In this document: positions 48,428-56,929 of the stretch, one piece after another
How the letters are laid out: the number at the start of each line of letters is the position of its first letter
Numbering within the stretch: the first letter of the stretch is position 1
Source of the DNA: Comamonas terrae
GTDB lineage: Bacteria > Pseudomonadota > Gammaproteobacteria > Burkholderiales > Burkholderiaceae_C
Reading direction: 5' to 3'
DNA length: 64,000 nucleotides
Assembly (NCBI RefSeq): GCF_001544075.1
Contig: NZ_BCNT01000007.1
Coordinates: forward strand, 1 to 64,000
The notes under the pieces: generated by a model
What the model was told of the DNA's origin: nothing
Seen by the model: only the letters and a program-made list of their open reading frames with translations
Database searches by the model: none
Position numbers and translations under genes: made by a program

Positions 48428-49467
48428 GCAGCATACAAGCCATGGCGGAGCGGGGGGCGGCCCCGGCCCTTGCCCAGGCGCGTGTGCAGCCGCCTGCCGC
48501 GTCGGTTCGCACAGGCCCGTGGCGCCAGGGCCTGGCCGCGGCGCTGGCCTGGCTGCTGCTGGGCGTGCTGACCTGGCTGTGGCCGAACAAGGAAATCGGC
48601 TTCAGCGACTGGGCCTACACCACGGAATTTGCCGCGCTCACGGCCGCCGTCGCGGTGCTGCTGGCGGCGTTGGCCCTGGCGGGAGGGCGGGCCGGGCGGG
48701 TTTTGCGCTGGCTGCGTCCGGCAGGCGCCTGGCTGATCGCGGCGCCCGTGCTGCTGGCCGTGTGGGAGGTGGCAACGGCCAAGCTGGGCCTGCTGCCCCC
48801 GCCGTTCTTCGCACCGCCGCAAAGCCTGCTGGAGGTCTACCTGGACGACACGGCCCGGCTCGGCATTTCGGTGGCCTACTCGCTGCGCCTGCTGCTGCAG
48901 GGCATCGTGATCGGCAGCGCGGTGGGTTTTGTCACCGGCGTATGGGTGGGCTGGTCGCGCGTGGCCGGCTACTGGGTGCATCCGCTGCTGCGCTTTCTGG
49001 GGCCGGTGCCGGCATCGGCGCTGCTGCCGCTGGCCTTCTTCTTTGCGCCCAGCAGCCATAGCGCGGCCGTGTTCCTGATCGCGCTGGCCACCTTCTTCCC
49101 GGTGGCCGTGCTGACCTGGTCCGGCGTGGCCAACGTCAGCAAGAGCTATTACGACGTGGCCCGCACCCTCGGGGCGTCGGAATGGTTTCTGGTGCTGCGC
49201 GTGGCCATTCCTGCCGCGCTGCCCCAGGTCTTCGTGGGCCTGTTCATGGGGCTGGGCGCTTCGTTCTCCGTGCTGATCACGGCCGAGATGATGGGCGTGA
49301 AGGCGGGATTGGGCTGGTATCTGCAATGGGCCCAGGGCTGGGCCGCCTACGCCAACATGTATGGCGCCCTGCTGGTGATGGCGGTGCTGTGCTCGGGCCT
49401 GATCACCCTGCTGTTCGCCGTGCGCGACCGGCTGCTGGGCTGGCAGAAAGGAACCGTGAAATGGTGA
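48424..49467 (+). CDS. ABC transporter permease (SsuC/TauC type)
   Basis: 347 residues, longer than the usual 260 because of an N-terminal extension with two extra membrane helices (about residues 35-85). The core has six helices and the EAA loop DVARTLGASEWFLVLRVAIPAALPQVFVGL. It is the membrane channel for the sulfonate-type importer. Its ATG overlaps the binding-protein stop as ATGA. Confidence 0.9.
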   Translation: MSSIQAMAERGAAPALAQARVQPPAASVRTGPWRQGLAAALAWLLLGVLTWLWPNKEIGFSDWAYTTEFAALTAAVAVLLAALALAGGRAGRVLRWLRPAGAWLIAAPVLLAVWEVATAKLGLLPPPFFAPPQSLLEVYLDDTARLGISVAYSLRLLLQGIVIGSAVGFVTGVWVGWSRVAGYWVHPLLRFLGPVPASALLPLAFFFAPSSHSAAVFLIALATFFPVAVLTWSGVANVSKSYYDVARTLGASEWFLVLRVAIPAALPQVFVGLFMGLGASFSVLITAEMMGVKAGLGWYLQWAQGWAAYANMYGALLVMAVLCSGLITLLFAVRDRLLGWQKGTVKW

Positions 49468-50270
49468 GCGCTGCAAACGAGCTTCGGCGGCCTGCACAGG
49501 CCGGCGGCACTGCCGGCGCGCGCATCGACATTGCCGATGTGTCGCACGATTTTGCCCAGCCCGGCGGGGCCAGCCTGCCGGTGCTGGACCATGTCGGCCT
49601 GCAGGTGAGGCCCGGCGAGTTCGTGGCGCTGCTGGGGCCCAGCGGCTGCGGCAAGTCCACGCTGCTGCGCCTGGTGGCGGGGCTGGAGCCGCCGGCCAGC
49701 GGCCGGGTCACGCAGGACGGCCGGCCCATCGAGCGGCCCGATCCCTCGCGCATCGTGGTCTTCCAGGACCCGACCCTGTTCCCCTGGCGCACGGTGCGCG
49801 ACAACGTGGCCCTGGGCCTGCAGGCCCGCAAGGTGCCCAGGGACCAGCATGCGCGCATCGACGAAGCGCTGGCGCTGGTGGGGCTGTCCGAATTCGCGGC
49901 CAGCTATCCGCACCAGCTCTCGGGCGGCATGGCCCAGCGCGTGGCCCTGGCGCGCGCGCTGGTCAACGAGCCGCAGCTGCTGATACTGGACGAACCGCTG
50001 GGCAAGCTCGATTCGCTGACCCGGCTGTCCATGCAGGGCGAGCTGCTCAGGCTGTGGCAGCGCACCGGCTTCTCGGTGCTGCTGGTCACGCACGATGTGG
50101 AAGAGGCGCTGTTCCTGGCCGACCGCGTGGTGGTGTTCTCGCAGCGTCCGGCGCGCACGGTGGCGGAGCTGGCCGTGGACCTGCCCCATCCGCGCCATCG
50201 CACGCAGCCGCGCTTTGTCGAGCTGCGCCAGCAGGCGCTGCACCATCTCGGACTGGATGACGTGGCCTGA
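49461..50270 (+). CDS. ABC transporter ATP-binding protein (SsuB/TauB type)
   Basis: 269 residues: Walker A GPSGCGKST, Q-loop VVFQDPTLFPW, signature LSGGMAQR and Walker B LLILDEPLGKLD, followed by the H-loop THDVEEALFLADRV. Closest to the nitrate/sulfonate/taurine ATPase group. The ATG at 49461 overlaps the permease end by 7 nt; GTG at 49464 is an alternative. The stop shares a base with the cytochrome start. Confidence 0.92.
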   Translation: MVSAANELRRPAQAGGTAGARIDIADVSHDFAQPGGASLPVLDHVGLQVRPGEFVALLGPSGCGKSTLLRLVAGLEPPASGRVTQDGRPIERPDPSRIVVFQDPTLFPWRTVRDNVALGLQARKVPRDQHARIDEALALVGLSEFAASYPHQLSGGMAQRVALARALVNEPQLLILDEPLGKLDSLTRLSMQGELLRLWQRTGFSVLLVTHDVEEALFLADRVVVFSQRPARTVAELAVDLPHPRHRTQPRFVELRQQALHHLGLDDVA

Positions 50271-51466
50271 TGCCCGAGCGCGTAGCGGATGCCCCCTGGC
50301 TGATCTGGCTGCTGGAAGCAATCCATCGCGGGCAGGTGGGCCTGCTGCAGCTGCTGTACGGCCTGGGCTGGACGGGCGAAGTCGATGGGCAGCCGGCCTG
50401 GCCGTGGACGCAGCGCCTGGCCGGCGAATACCTGCTGGTGGACCAGGCCCAGGCGCGCCAGCTGGCCTGGAGCCTGGGTGCCATCGCTGCGGCGCTGGTC
50501 CTGCTGGCTCTCGCAATGCTGTGGCGGCGCAGGCGCCGCCGGAGCCTGTGCCTGCTGGGGATGGCGCTGGCCGCCGTCGTGCTGGCACCCTGGCCTTCAC
50601 GCCAGGTGGTGCTGGTGCAGGCCGTGCCTTCGAGTTTTCACCGCAATCCCTTGCCGTTCACCGACGCGGCCATCGTCCGCGGTGCTGCGCAATACCGCCG
50701 CCTGTGCCTGCAGTGCCATGGTGCGGCGGGTGACGGCCAGGGGCCGGAGGCGTCGGCCCAGCCCGTGTGGCCGCCCAGCTTCATCGGCCCGCTGCTCTGG
50801 CGCCGTGCGGACGGCGAGCTGCTGCAGGCGGTGCGCTATGGCGTGCGGGACGGCCAGGGGCGCCCGACCATGGCCGGCTTTGCCGGTCAGCTGTCGGTGG
50901 CGCAGAGCTGGGAGCTGCTGCATTTTCTGCGTGCCCAGGCCGCGGGCCGGCTGCTGAATGCCACCGGCAACTGGGCCCAGCCGGTTGCCCTGCCGGACAT
51001 GCCGCTGCGCTGCCACCGCCCCGACAAGACGCGGGTACGGGACTGGCGGGGGCAGCGCCTGCGGCTGGTCAGTCTGGCCGATGCCCGTCAGCTGCCGCCC
51101 GATCCGCGCATGGTGACGCTGTGGCTGCCGCCTGCCGGACCGCTGCCGGCCCTTCCCGAACAAGTGGATTGCATCGTCGTCTCGGGCGTGGTGGCGCAGC
51201 AGGCCCTGGGCCTGGTGAACGGCGATGCCGCGATGCGCGATGTGCAGCTGCTGGCCGACAAGGACGGCTGGCTGAGGGCGCGCAACAGCCGGGCCGTGGG
51301 CAACTGGAATGACGAAGACCTGCTGTGCCGCAGCACCCAAGACACACAAGCGCCGGCTACCCCTGCGGCGCCGGTGGCCGAGGACGGCCTGACCCGCATC
51401 CTGCGGCGCATGGACCTGGAGCCGGTGCGCTATGTCAAGGGCGGGCGGGTACATGGCCTGCGCTGA
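50270..51466 (+). CDS. Membrane-anchored c-type cytochrome in the ABC operon
   Basis: 398 residues. Two membrane segments (about 65-84 and 94-108) precede a periplasmic domain with one haem site, C146-LQ-C149-H150, and likely axial Met in GRPTMAGF. The remainder after residue 230 has no motif I recognise and contains several more cysteines. TGATG overlap with the ATPase gene means it is translated with the transporter. Transporter operons do not normally include a cytochrome; it may take electrons from periplasmic oxidation of the transported compound. That role is inference. Confidence 0.8.
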   Translation: MPERVADAPWLIWLLEAIHRGQVGLLQLLYGLGWTGEVDGQPAWPWTQRLAGEYLLVDQAQARQLAWSLGAIAAALVLLALAMLWRRRRRRSLCLLGMALAAVVLAPWPSRQVVLVQAVPSSFHRNPLPFTDAAIVRGAAQYRRLCLQCHGAAGDGQGPEASAQPVWPPSFIGPLLWRRADGELLQAVRYGVRDGQGRPTMAGFAGQLSVAQSWELLHFLRAQAAGRLLNATGNWAQPVALPDMPLRCHRPDKTRVRDWRGQRLRLVSLADARQLPPDPRMVTLWLPPAGPLPALPEQVDCIVVSGVVAQQALGLVNGDAAMRDVQLLADKDGWLRARNSRAVGNWNDEDLLCRSTQDTQAPATPAAPVAEDGLTRILRRMDLEPVRYVKGGRVHGLR

Positions 51467-51498
51467 TGCCCTGCGGCGCGCGGTCCCGGTACACGGCT

Positions 51499-52434
51499 TC
51501 AGCCTTCGCGGCCTTCGTTGAGCTTCTGGCGTACCACTTCCGGTGTCAGCGTCGGGACGAAGCTCTCGATGAAGTGGCAGGCGTAGTCGCGCAGCCAGAT
51601 GCCGCGGCGCACGGCAATGCGCGTGAGATTGATCTCGAACAGGTGGCGCGCGTCGATGGCGCGCAGCAGGCGGTCGCGTTCGGCGTCGAAGGCGATGGAG
51701 GCCACGATGCCTATGCCCATGCCCAGCTCCACATAGGTCTTGATCACGTCCGCATCCATGGCCGTCAGAACGATTTCGGGAGCCAGGCCTTCGCGTGCAA
51801 AGGCTTCGTCGATATGCGCGCGGCCTGTGAATCCATGCTCGTAGGTGATGATGGGATGGCCGGCCAGGTCTTCCAGGGAAATGGGCCTTGCCTGCAGCAG
51901 CAGCGGATGCCCGGGAGGCACGATCACGCTGTGCGACCAGCGGTAGCCGGGCAGGGTCAGCAGCTGCTCGTAGTTGGCCAGGGCCTCGGTCGCCACGCCG
52001 ATGTCGGCTTCCCCGGCCAGCAGCATCTCGGCAATCTGCTGCGGCGAGCCCTGGCGCAGATGCAACGTCACGCCCGGGTAGACCTTGCGGAAGTCCCGCA
52101 CCACGGCAGGCAGTGCGTAGCGGGCCTGGGAATGCGTGGCCGCCACGTAGAAGACGCCCGTGTCCTTTTCCTTGAAGTCCTTGCCCGCGTTCTTGAGGTT
52201 GCCGGCCTCCAGCAGCAGCCGGTCGATGATGGGCAGCAGCGTCTTGCCGGGCGGCGTCAGCCCGGTGAGACGTTTGCCCGCGCGCGTGAAAATCTCCACG
52301 CCGAGCTCTTCCTCCAGTTCACGGATCTGGCGGCTGATGGCGGGCTGGGAGGTGAAGAGAACGGCGGCAACCTCGGTCAGGTTGTAGTTGTTGCGCGCGG
52401 CTTCGCGGATGGAGCGCAGTTGCTGGAAGTTCAT
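51499..52434 (-). CDS. CysB/Cbl-family LysR regulator
   Basis: 311 residues, closely following CysB: MNFQQLRSIREAARNNYNLTEVA, LFTSQPAISRQIRELEEELG and the effector-site segment VAATHSQARYALP with T100 in the place of the CysB sulfate-binding threonine. CysB-type regulators turn on sulfate and organosulfur genes when sulfur is short, with sulfate, adenosine phosphosulfate or acetylserine as signal. ATGA overlap with the VOC gene upstream. It probably governs the surrounding sulfur genes. Confidence 0.92.
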   Translation of the reverse strand: MNFQQLRSIREAARNNYNLTEVAAVLFTSQPAISRQIRELEEELGVEIFTRAGKRLTGLTPPGKTLLPIIDRLLLEAGNLKNAGKDFKEKDTGVFYVAATHSQARYALPAVVRDFRKVYPGVTLHLRQGSPQQIAEMLLAGEADIGVATEALANYEQLLTLPGYRWSHSVIVPPGHPLLLQARPISLEDLAGHPIITYEHGFTGRAHIDEAFAREGLAPEIVLTAMDADVIKTYVELGMGIGIVASIAFDAERDRLLRAIDARHLFEINLTRIAVRRGIWLRDYACHFIESFVPTLTPEVVRQKLNEGREG

Positions 52435-52835
52435 GGCCGGGCTCCGTCGCCCGCTGCCGCGTCGGCCTGCGGCCGGCCTTGCCGCTCCAGGAACTCCAGC
52501 TGATTGCCTGCCGGGTCCTTGATGTAGATCTGCTGCGCCTGCGCAGCCTCGGGGTGGCTCTCGATGAAGCTCAGATCGAAGGCGGCCAGGCGGTTCCTGA
52601 GGTCGCCGATGCCTTCGATGTTGAAGGCCACATGCTGGGTGGGACCGCGCCCGTGCGGGCCGGCATCCGGCGTGAAGCACAGCAGCTGGTGGCCCATCTC
52701 GAACTGCAGCAGCTGTTTTTTCTCCGGTGCATGCCGCTCATGGGCCCCGAGCACGGTGGCGTAGAAGAAGCGGATTTCCTCCCGTGACCGGGGATGGAAA
52801 TTGAAATGGATATGGTGGACGGAGGTGATGTTCAT
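52431..52835 (-). CDS. VOC-family protein (glyoxalase/bleomycin resistance fold)
   Basis: 134 residues. MNITSVHHIHFNF, RFFYATVLG, TQHVAFNI and a terminal YIKDPAGNQLEFLE give the two beta-alpha-beta-beta-beta units and the His/His/Glu metal site of the vicinal-oxygen-chelate family. Such proteins include glyoxalases, dioxygenases and thiol transferases; this one is not assignable. It is coupled to the CysB-like regulator and probably shares its promoter. Confidence 0.85.
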   Translation of the reverse strand: MNITSVHHIHFNFHPRSREEIRFFYATVLGAHERHAPEKKQLLQFEMGHQLLCFTPDAGPHGRGPTQHVAFNIEGIGDLRNRLAAFDLSFIESHPEAAQAQQIYIKDPAGNQLEFLERQGRPQADAAAGDGARP

Positions 52836-53153
52836 GGGACTGCATGCCTGTTGCGGCAGGAAAGCGCATGCCCTGCCGTATCTGTGGCCGGGGGGCGGAA
52901 GGCCTGGGGCGGCGGCTTCAGCCTGCTCCTGCGGGAGCGCAGGGCTGGGCCGCAGGCCGCGAAGGTTTCACGGCCGGGGACAGTGCAGTCCGGTGCGTGG
53001 GTGCAGGGGCGGGCGGGTGGCACTCATCAGGCATTGCCTTGGAAGGTTCTATTGGCAGCCACTATAGAAAAGCCTGTTTATAAAAACAATTAATGTTTTT
53101 TCACTTCAAAATTACTTAAACATATTTGGAGGGCGGCACCTTGCTTTTGCTAT
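52836..53153. promoter_or_regulatory. Upstream region of VOC-cysB-like operon with candidate promoter
   Basis: The gap has no convincing gene. On the minus strand TTGTTT (53084-53089) and TATAGT (53061-53066) are separated by 17 nt, a good sigma-70 candidate within an AT-rich block (53060-53130). The leader would be about 220 nt. The rest of the gap is GC-rich without recognisable elements. Confidence 0.4.
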
Positions 53154-53200
53154 GAAAAAAAGAGCTTTCTTCGCTTGCCCGCCAAGCGAAGAAAGCTCTT
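53154..53200 (-). terminator. Terminator of the VOC-metQ-metN-metI operon
   Basis: An exact 18-bp stem, AAGAGCTTTCTTCGCTTG (53160-53177) with its complement at 53183-53200, has a 5-nt loop. On the minus strand it is followed by a run of seven or eight T. It begins 47 nt past the metI stop codon. The arms echo the dispersed AGCT...GCTTG hairpin family of this genome. Confidence 0.93.
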
Positions 53201-53246
53201 CTGGATGTTATTGGCCGGCGTGCGCCCGTCGGCCTGGGGCCGGGTT

Positions 53247-53900
53247 TCAGCGCCGGTGATCGGCCTTGCGCGCCAGCGACTCGCCGGCGAACTGGACCAC
53301 GGACACCAGCGCCACGAGGATCACGATGACCTCGAACATCACCCGGGTCTCGTAGCGTTCGTAGCCGTAGCGTATGGCCAGGTCGCCCAGGCCGCCCGCG
53401 CCCACGGCGCCGGCCATGGCAGAGGCATTGACCATGGCGATCACGCTGACCGTCATGCCGCCGATGATGCCGGGCAGGGCCTCGGGCAGCAGCACGTGCC
53501 GCACGATGTGCCAGCGCTTGCAGCCCATGGCGCGCGCGGCTTCCACCAGCCCGGAATCCACCTCGTTGAGGCTGACCTGGGCGATGCGGGCATAGAACGG
53601 GATCAGGTTGGCCGACAGCGGCACCACTGCGGCCCAGGTGCCCAGCGTGGTGCCGACGATGCCGCGCGTGACCGGCAGCAGGGCCACGAGCAGGATGATG
53701 AAGGGGATGGCACGGAAGACGTTCACCGCGACCGACAGCCCCTTGTGGAAACGCGGCAGCGCATACAGGCCGCGCGGCCCGGTGACGGTGAGCACGATGG
53801 CCAGCGCCAGCCCGAGGCCGATGGCGATCACCGAGGAAGAGGCGACCATCAGCAGGGTCTCGGCCAAGGCCTGGAGGTATTTGTCAATCGGCGCGGACAT
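53247..53900 (-). CDS. metI: Methionine-type ABC transporter permease
   Basis: 217 residues with five membrane helices and the loop [57 protein letters not shown], diagnostic of MetI. With MetN and MetQ it imports methionine or related sulfur compounds. ATG 53900 overlaps the metN stop by 17 nt, so translation is coupled. It ends the operon. Confidence 0.93.
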   Translation of the reverse strand: MSAPIDKYLQALAETLLMVASSSVIAIGLGLALAIVLTVTGPRGLYALPRFHKGLSVAVNVFRAIPFIILLVALLPVTRGIVGTTLGTWAAVVPLSANLIPFYARIAQVSLNEVDSGLVEAARAMGCKRWHIVRHVLLPEALPGIIGGMTVSVIAMVNASAMAGAVGAGGLGDLAIRYGYERYETRVMFEVIVILVALVSVVQFAGESLARKADHRR

Positions 53901-54957
53901 AGCCCAGCAGCTCCAGTTGGTCGGCGCCGGTAGACTGGCGCAATGCATCGAGTGAAGGCAGTCCGGCGGCGGGCGCCGCGACCAGCAGCTGCCCCAGCGA
54001 GTGGCCATGCAGCCGATCCAGGCCGCCGTGCAGCAGCGTCGCCTGCGGGCCCAGGGCCGCCAGGGCCTGCAGCGGCAGGCCCTGGGGCCGCCGGCTGCCG
54101 GCAAAGCGCAGGCCGAGCACGGCGCGGTCCGCCGCGCAGGCCGGCGTGGGCTGCAGCCGTTGTGCCAGGTCGGGCGGCAGGCCCTGCTGCAGGGGCTGCA
54201 GCAGGGCCTGGGTGGCTGCGGCCTGCGGAGCGCCGAAGACGCGCCAGACCTCCCCCACCTCCTGCACCTGCCCCTGGTCCAGCACCAGCACGCGGTCGCA
54301 GATGGCGCGGATCACCGCCATGTCGTGGGTGATCAGCACCACGGTCAGCCGGAGCTGGCGGTTGATGTCGCGCAGCAAGGCCAGGATGGACTCGGTGGTC
54401 TCGGGATCCAGGGCGCTGGTGGCTTCGTCGCACAGCAGCACCTCGGGGCCATGCACCAGCGCACGCGCAATGCCCACGCGCTGTTTCTGTCCGCCCGACA
54501 GCTGGGCCGGATAGGCGCCGCCCTTGTCGGCCAGGCCGACCAGCGCCAGCAGCTCGTCCACGCGGGCCTTGATGACGGCCGGACGCTCGCCGGCCACGCG
54601 CAGCGGCAGGGCCACGTTCTCATGCACGGTCTTGGCCGACAGCAGGTTGAAGTGCTGGAAGATCATGCCGATGCGCCGGCGCAGCGCGACCAGGCCATCC
54701 TCGTCCAGCCGTGCGGGATCCACGTCGTGGATCCGTACCCGGCCTTCGGACGGGGTTTCCAGCGCATTGATGGTGCGCAGCAGCGTGGACTTGCCGGCGC
54801 CGCTGCGGCCGATGATGCCGAACACCTCGCCATGGCGGATGTCGAAATCGACGGCCGACAGGGCCTGCACCGGTCCGCCGGGGCCGGCATAGGCCTTGCC
54901 CACGCCGTCGAACACGATATGCGGTGCGAGCTGCACCGCGGGAGGAAGCGTGGTCAT
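53884..54957 (-). CDS. metN: Methionine-type ABC transporter ATP-binding protein
   Basis: 357 residues. The ABC domain has Walker [10 protein letters not shown], signature LSGGQKQR and Walker [14 protein letters not shown]-terminal NIL/ACT-like domain (about residues 270-357) is the regulatory site by which methionine inhibits transport in Met[13 protein letters not shown] is typical of the methionine group. The start is 9 nt downstream of metQ. No clear ribosome site. Confidence 0.93.
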   Translation of the reverse strand: MTTLPPAVQLAPHIVFDGVGKAYAGPGGPVQALSAVDFDIRHGEVFGIIGRSGAGKSTLLRTINALETPSEGRVRIHDVDPARLDEDGLVALRRRIGMIFQHFNLLSAKTVHENVALPLRVAGERPAVIKARVDELLALVGLADKGGAYPAQLSGGQKQRVGIARALVHGPEVLLCDEATSALDPETTESILALLRDINRQLRLTVVLITHDMAVIRAICDRVLVLDQGQVQEVGEVWRVFGAPQAAATQALLQPLQQGLPPDLAQRLQPTPACAADRAVLGLRFAGSRRPQGLPLQALAALGPQATLLHGGLDRLHGHSLGQLLVAAPAAGLPSLDALRQSTGADQLELLGYVRAD

Positions 54958-54965
54958 GCCGCAGC

Positions 54966-55784
54966 TCAGAACGCGGGGATCACCGAGCCCTGGTACTTTT
55001 GCTGGATGAACTGGCGCACCGGCTCGGACTGGTAGGCAGCGACCAGTTGCCGGGCCCACGGCGCATCCTTGTCCCTGGAGCGTATGGCAATGATGTTGAC
55101 GTAGGGATTGCGCTCGCGCTTTTCCACGGCGATGCCGTCGCGCGTGGCGATCAGTCCCGCCTGGTAGGCAAAGCTGTTGACGATGGCGGCGGCCGCCAGG
55201 TCGTCCAGCGAACGGGCCAGCACCACCGAGGCCACTTCCACCAGTTCCACCTTCTGGCGCAGTGCCGTCACGTCGGCCAGCGATGCCGTGCCGGTGAAGG
55301 GATCGAAGCCGGGCTTGAGATCCAGCACGCCCTGGTCGCGCAGCACCACCAGGGCGCGGGTCTGGTTGCTGGGATCGTTGGGTATGCCCACGCGCGCACC
55401 GGCCGGCAGATCGGCAAGGCGCTTGAACTTCCGGGAATAGAAGGCGATGGGCGAGATGTAGGTATCGCCCGCGGAGACCAGCTGGTAGCCACGCTGCTGG
55501 TTCTGGTCGCGCAGGAAGGGGGTGTGCTGGAAGGAGTTGGCCTCGAGGTCGCCGTTGTGCACGCCCTCGTTGGGGCTGACGGAGCCGCTGAGCACCACGG
55601 GCTTGACGCTGAGGCCGCGCTCCCGGGCCACCTTGGTGACCACTTCCCAGATCTCTTCGTCCACGCCGCCGCGCACTCCCACGCGGATCAGCGAAGGTGC
55701 CGCGGCCGATGCAGGCCCGCTTGCGGTGCCCGCCGCGGGAAGCAGGAAGGCGGCGGAGGTTCGGAGAAAGTCGCGCTTGTTCAT
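54966..55784 (-). CDS. metQ: MetQ/NlpA-family substrate-binding protein
   Basis: 272 residues. Family motifs are [58 protein letters not shown] and [15 protein letters not shown]. The N-terminus [19 protein letters not shown] is a secretion signal without a lipobox cysteine, so the protein is soluble periplasmic, unlike the usual lipoprotein MetQ. With the VOC gene upstream and a non-lipidated binder, the ligand may differ from methionine. Confidence 0.9.
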   Translation of the reverse strand: MNKRDFLRTSAAFLLPAAGTASGPASAAAPSLIRVGVRGGVDEEIWEVVTKVARERGLSVKPVVLSGSVSPNEGVHNGDLEANSFQHTPFLRDQNQQRGYQLVSAGDTYISPIAFYSRKFKRLADLPAGARVGIPNDPSNQTRALVVLRDQGVLDLKPGFDPFTGTASLADVTALRQKVELVEVASVVLARSLDDLAAAAIVNSFAYQAGLIATRDGIAVEKRERNPYVNIIAIRSRDKDAPWARQLVAAYQSEPVRQFIQQKYQGSVIPAF

Positions 55785-55861
55785 GGTGGAAATCCGGTCT
55801 TCTGTTGTGGGATGCCGCAGTATCGGAAGCCAGGGCGGGGCGTGGCAACGAAACTTTGCGG

Positions 55862-56680
55862 CTAAGCAAATACGCTTTGGGTATGAGTGGCCTGCGGGGT
55901 GGCATCACCCTGCGGCAGCAGCGCGATGGAGGCGCCGTGCGTGTCGCCCTGCGTGATGGCGCCCAGCGGGCCGGCCTGCGTGGTGTACAGGCCGATGGCG
56001 AACGGGCCCTCGCCCTGCTGCGCCAGGCGGGCGGCGGCGGCGCGGCTGGCGCTGGCACTCTCCAGCTTCAGCCAGGTGCTGCCCAGCGGCAGGCTGGCGC
56101 TGGCGCTGCCGTTGCCGGCAACCGCGTCATCCTGCAGGTCCAGCAGCGCGCGGTAGCGCTCAAGCGTCGCGGCGACATCGTGCACGGCAATGCGCAGATG
56201 GGCCACGCCCTGCACGCCATTGGCATGTTCGCGCACGCGGCCCTCGGGCACGCGCAGGGCGCGCGGCGTCACGTCGCCGCACAGAAAGGGCAGGTCCGGC
56301 GTGGCGGGCCGTGCGTTCTGCCATCGCAGTTCCACGCCGTCGGGGCGCAGCCGGCCGCCGTCGACGGGCGGCTGGTAGGCCAGGCCGCGCGACAGTGCCT
56401 GCGCCACGACCTGGGGGGTGGAGGAAGGCAGCAGCGCGAAATCCACGATGCCCGGGCCGAAACGGGCCAGCTTGGACCACCAGGGGTGGACTTCTTCGGG
56501 GGCTTTCCAGGCGATCAGCTCGAAGTAGGAGCCGTCCTGGAACACCACCAGCGCATTGTGGGTGGCCCGCCCCGGATGGTCTCCGCCGGGCGTCACCGTG
56601 AAGCCCAGGCTGCGGTAGTCGGCGATGGCTTGCTGCAGGTCGTGCACGGCGATCACGATGTGGTCCAGAGGCAATGGCAT
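55862..56680 (-). CDS. Glyoxalase-like (VOC superfamily) protein upstream of metQ
   Basis: 272 residues with two VOC-like halves. [33 protein letters not shown] opens the first (glyoxalase-like domain type) and [23 protein letters not shown] the second. AGGAG lies 8 nt before ATG 56680; earlier starts are less supported. It is 77 nt upstream of metQ on the same strand and probably begins that operon. Chemistry unknown. Confidence 0.83.
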   Translation of the reverse strand: MPLPLDHIVIAVHDLQQAIADYRSLGFTVTPGGDHPGRATHNALVVFQDGSYFELIAWKAPEEVHPWWSKLARFGPGIVDFALLPSSTPQVVAQALSRGLAYQPPVDGGRLRPDGVELRWQNARPATPDLPFLCGDVTPRALRVPEGRVREHANGVQGVAHLRIAVHDVAATLERYRALLDLQDDAVAGNGSASASLPLGSTWLKLESASASRAAAARLAQQGEGPFAIGLYTTQAGPLGAITQGDTHGASIALLPQGDATPQATHTQSVFA

Positions 56681-56755
56681 GAGGCTTTCTCCTGTGTGTG
56701 AAAGCGCCATGCTGGTGCCGCGGCCTGCGCAGGGCAAATGCCGGATGCGGCTTTG

Positions 56756-56768
56756 CTTATGCGTTTTG
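56756..56768 (+). promoter_or_regulatory. Copy of the ATGCGTTTT motif before the peptide-type ABC operon
   Basis: CTTATGCGTTTTG resembles the tandem repeat at 47250-47275 (CATATGCGTTTTT). It lies in the 249-nt gap between the divergent VOC and binding-protein genes. Evidence is only the shared word and the comparable position. Confidence 0.3.
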
Positions 56769-56929
56769 TGCCGGATGCGCCAGGGGTGGGCATATCTGCT
56801 GGCTGCATATCCAAGTGCGAAAACAGCAGTTCGGGAAAGAGGGTGGCCTTCCTAGCATGCAAGCCATCCGGAGAGCTTTTCCGGTTCCTGCGTTACAGCG
56901 CCTCGACGGCATGAAGGGTGGATGATCTA

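Noticed and set aside
55785-55861. Possible SAM riboswitch before metQ
   Set aside because: The gap to the VOC gene is only 77 nt and shows no SAM-type stem pattern or conserved core.
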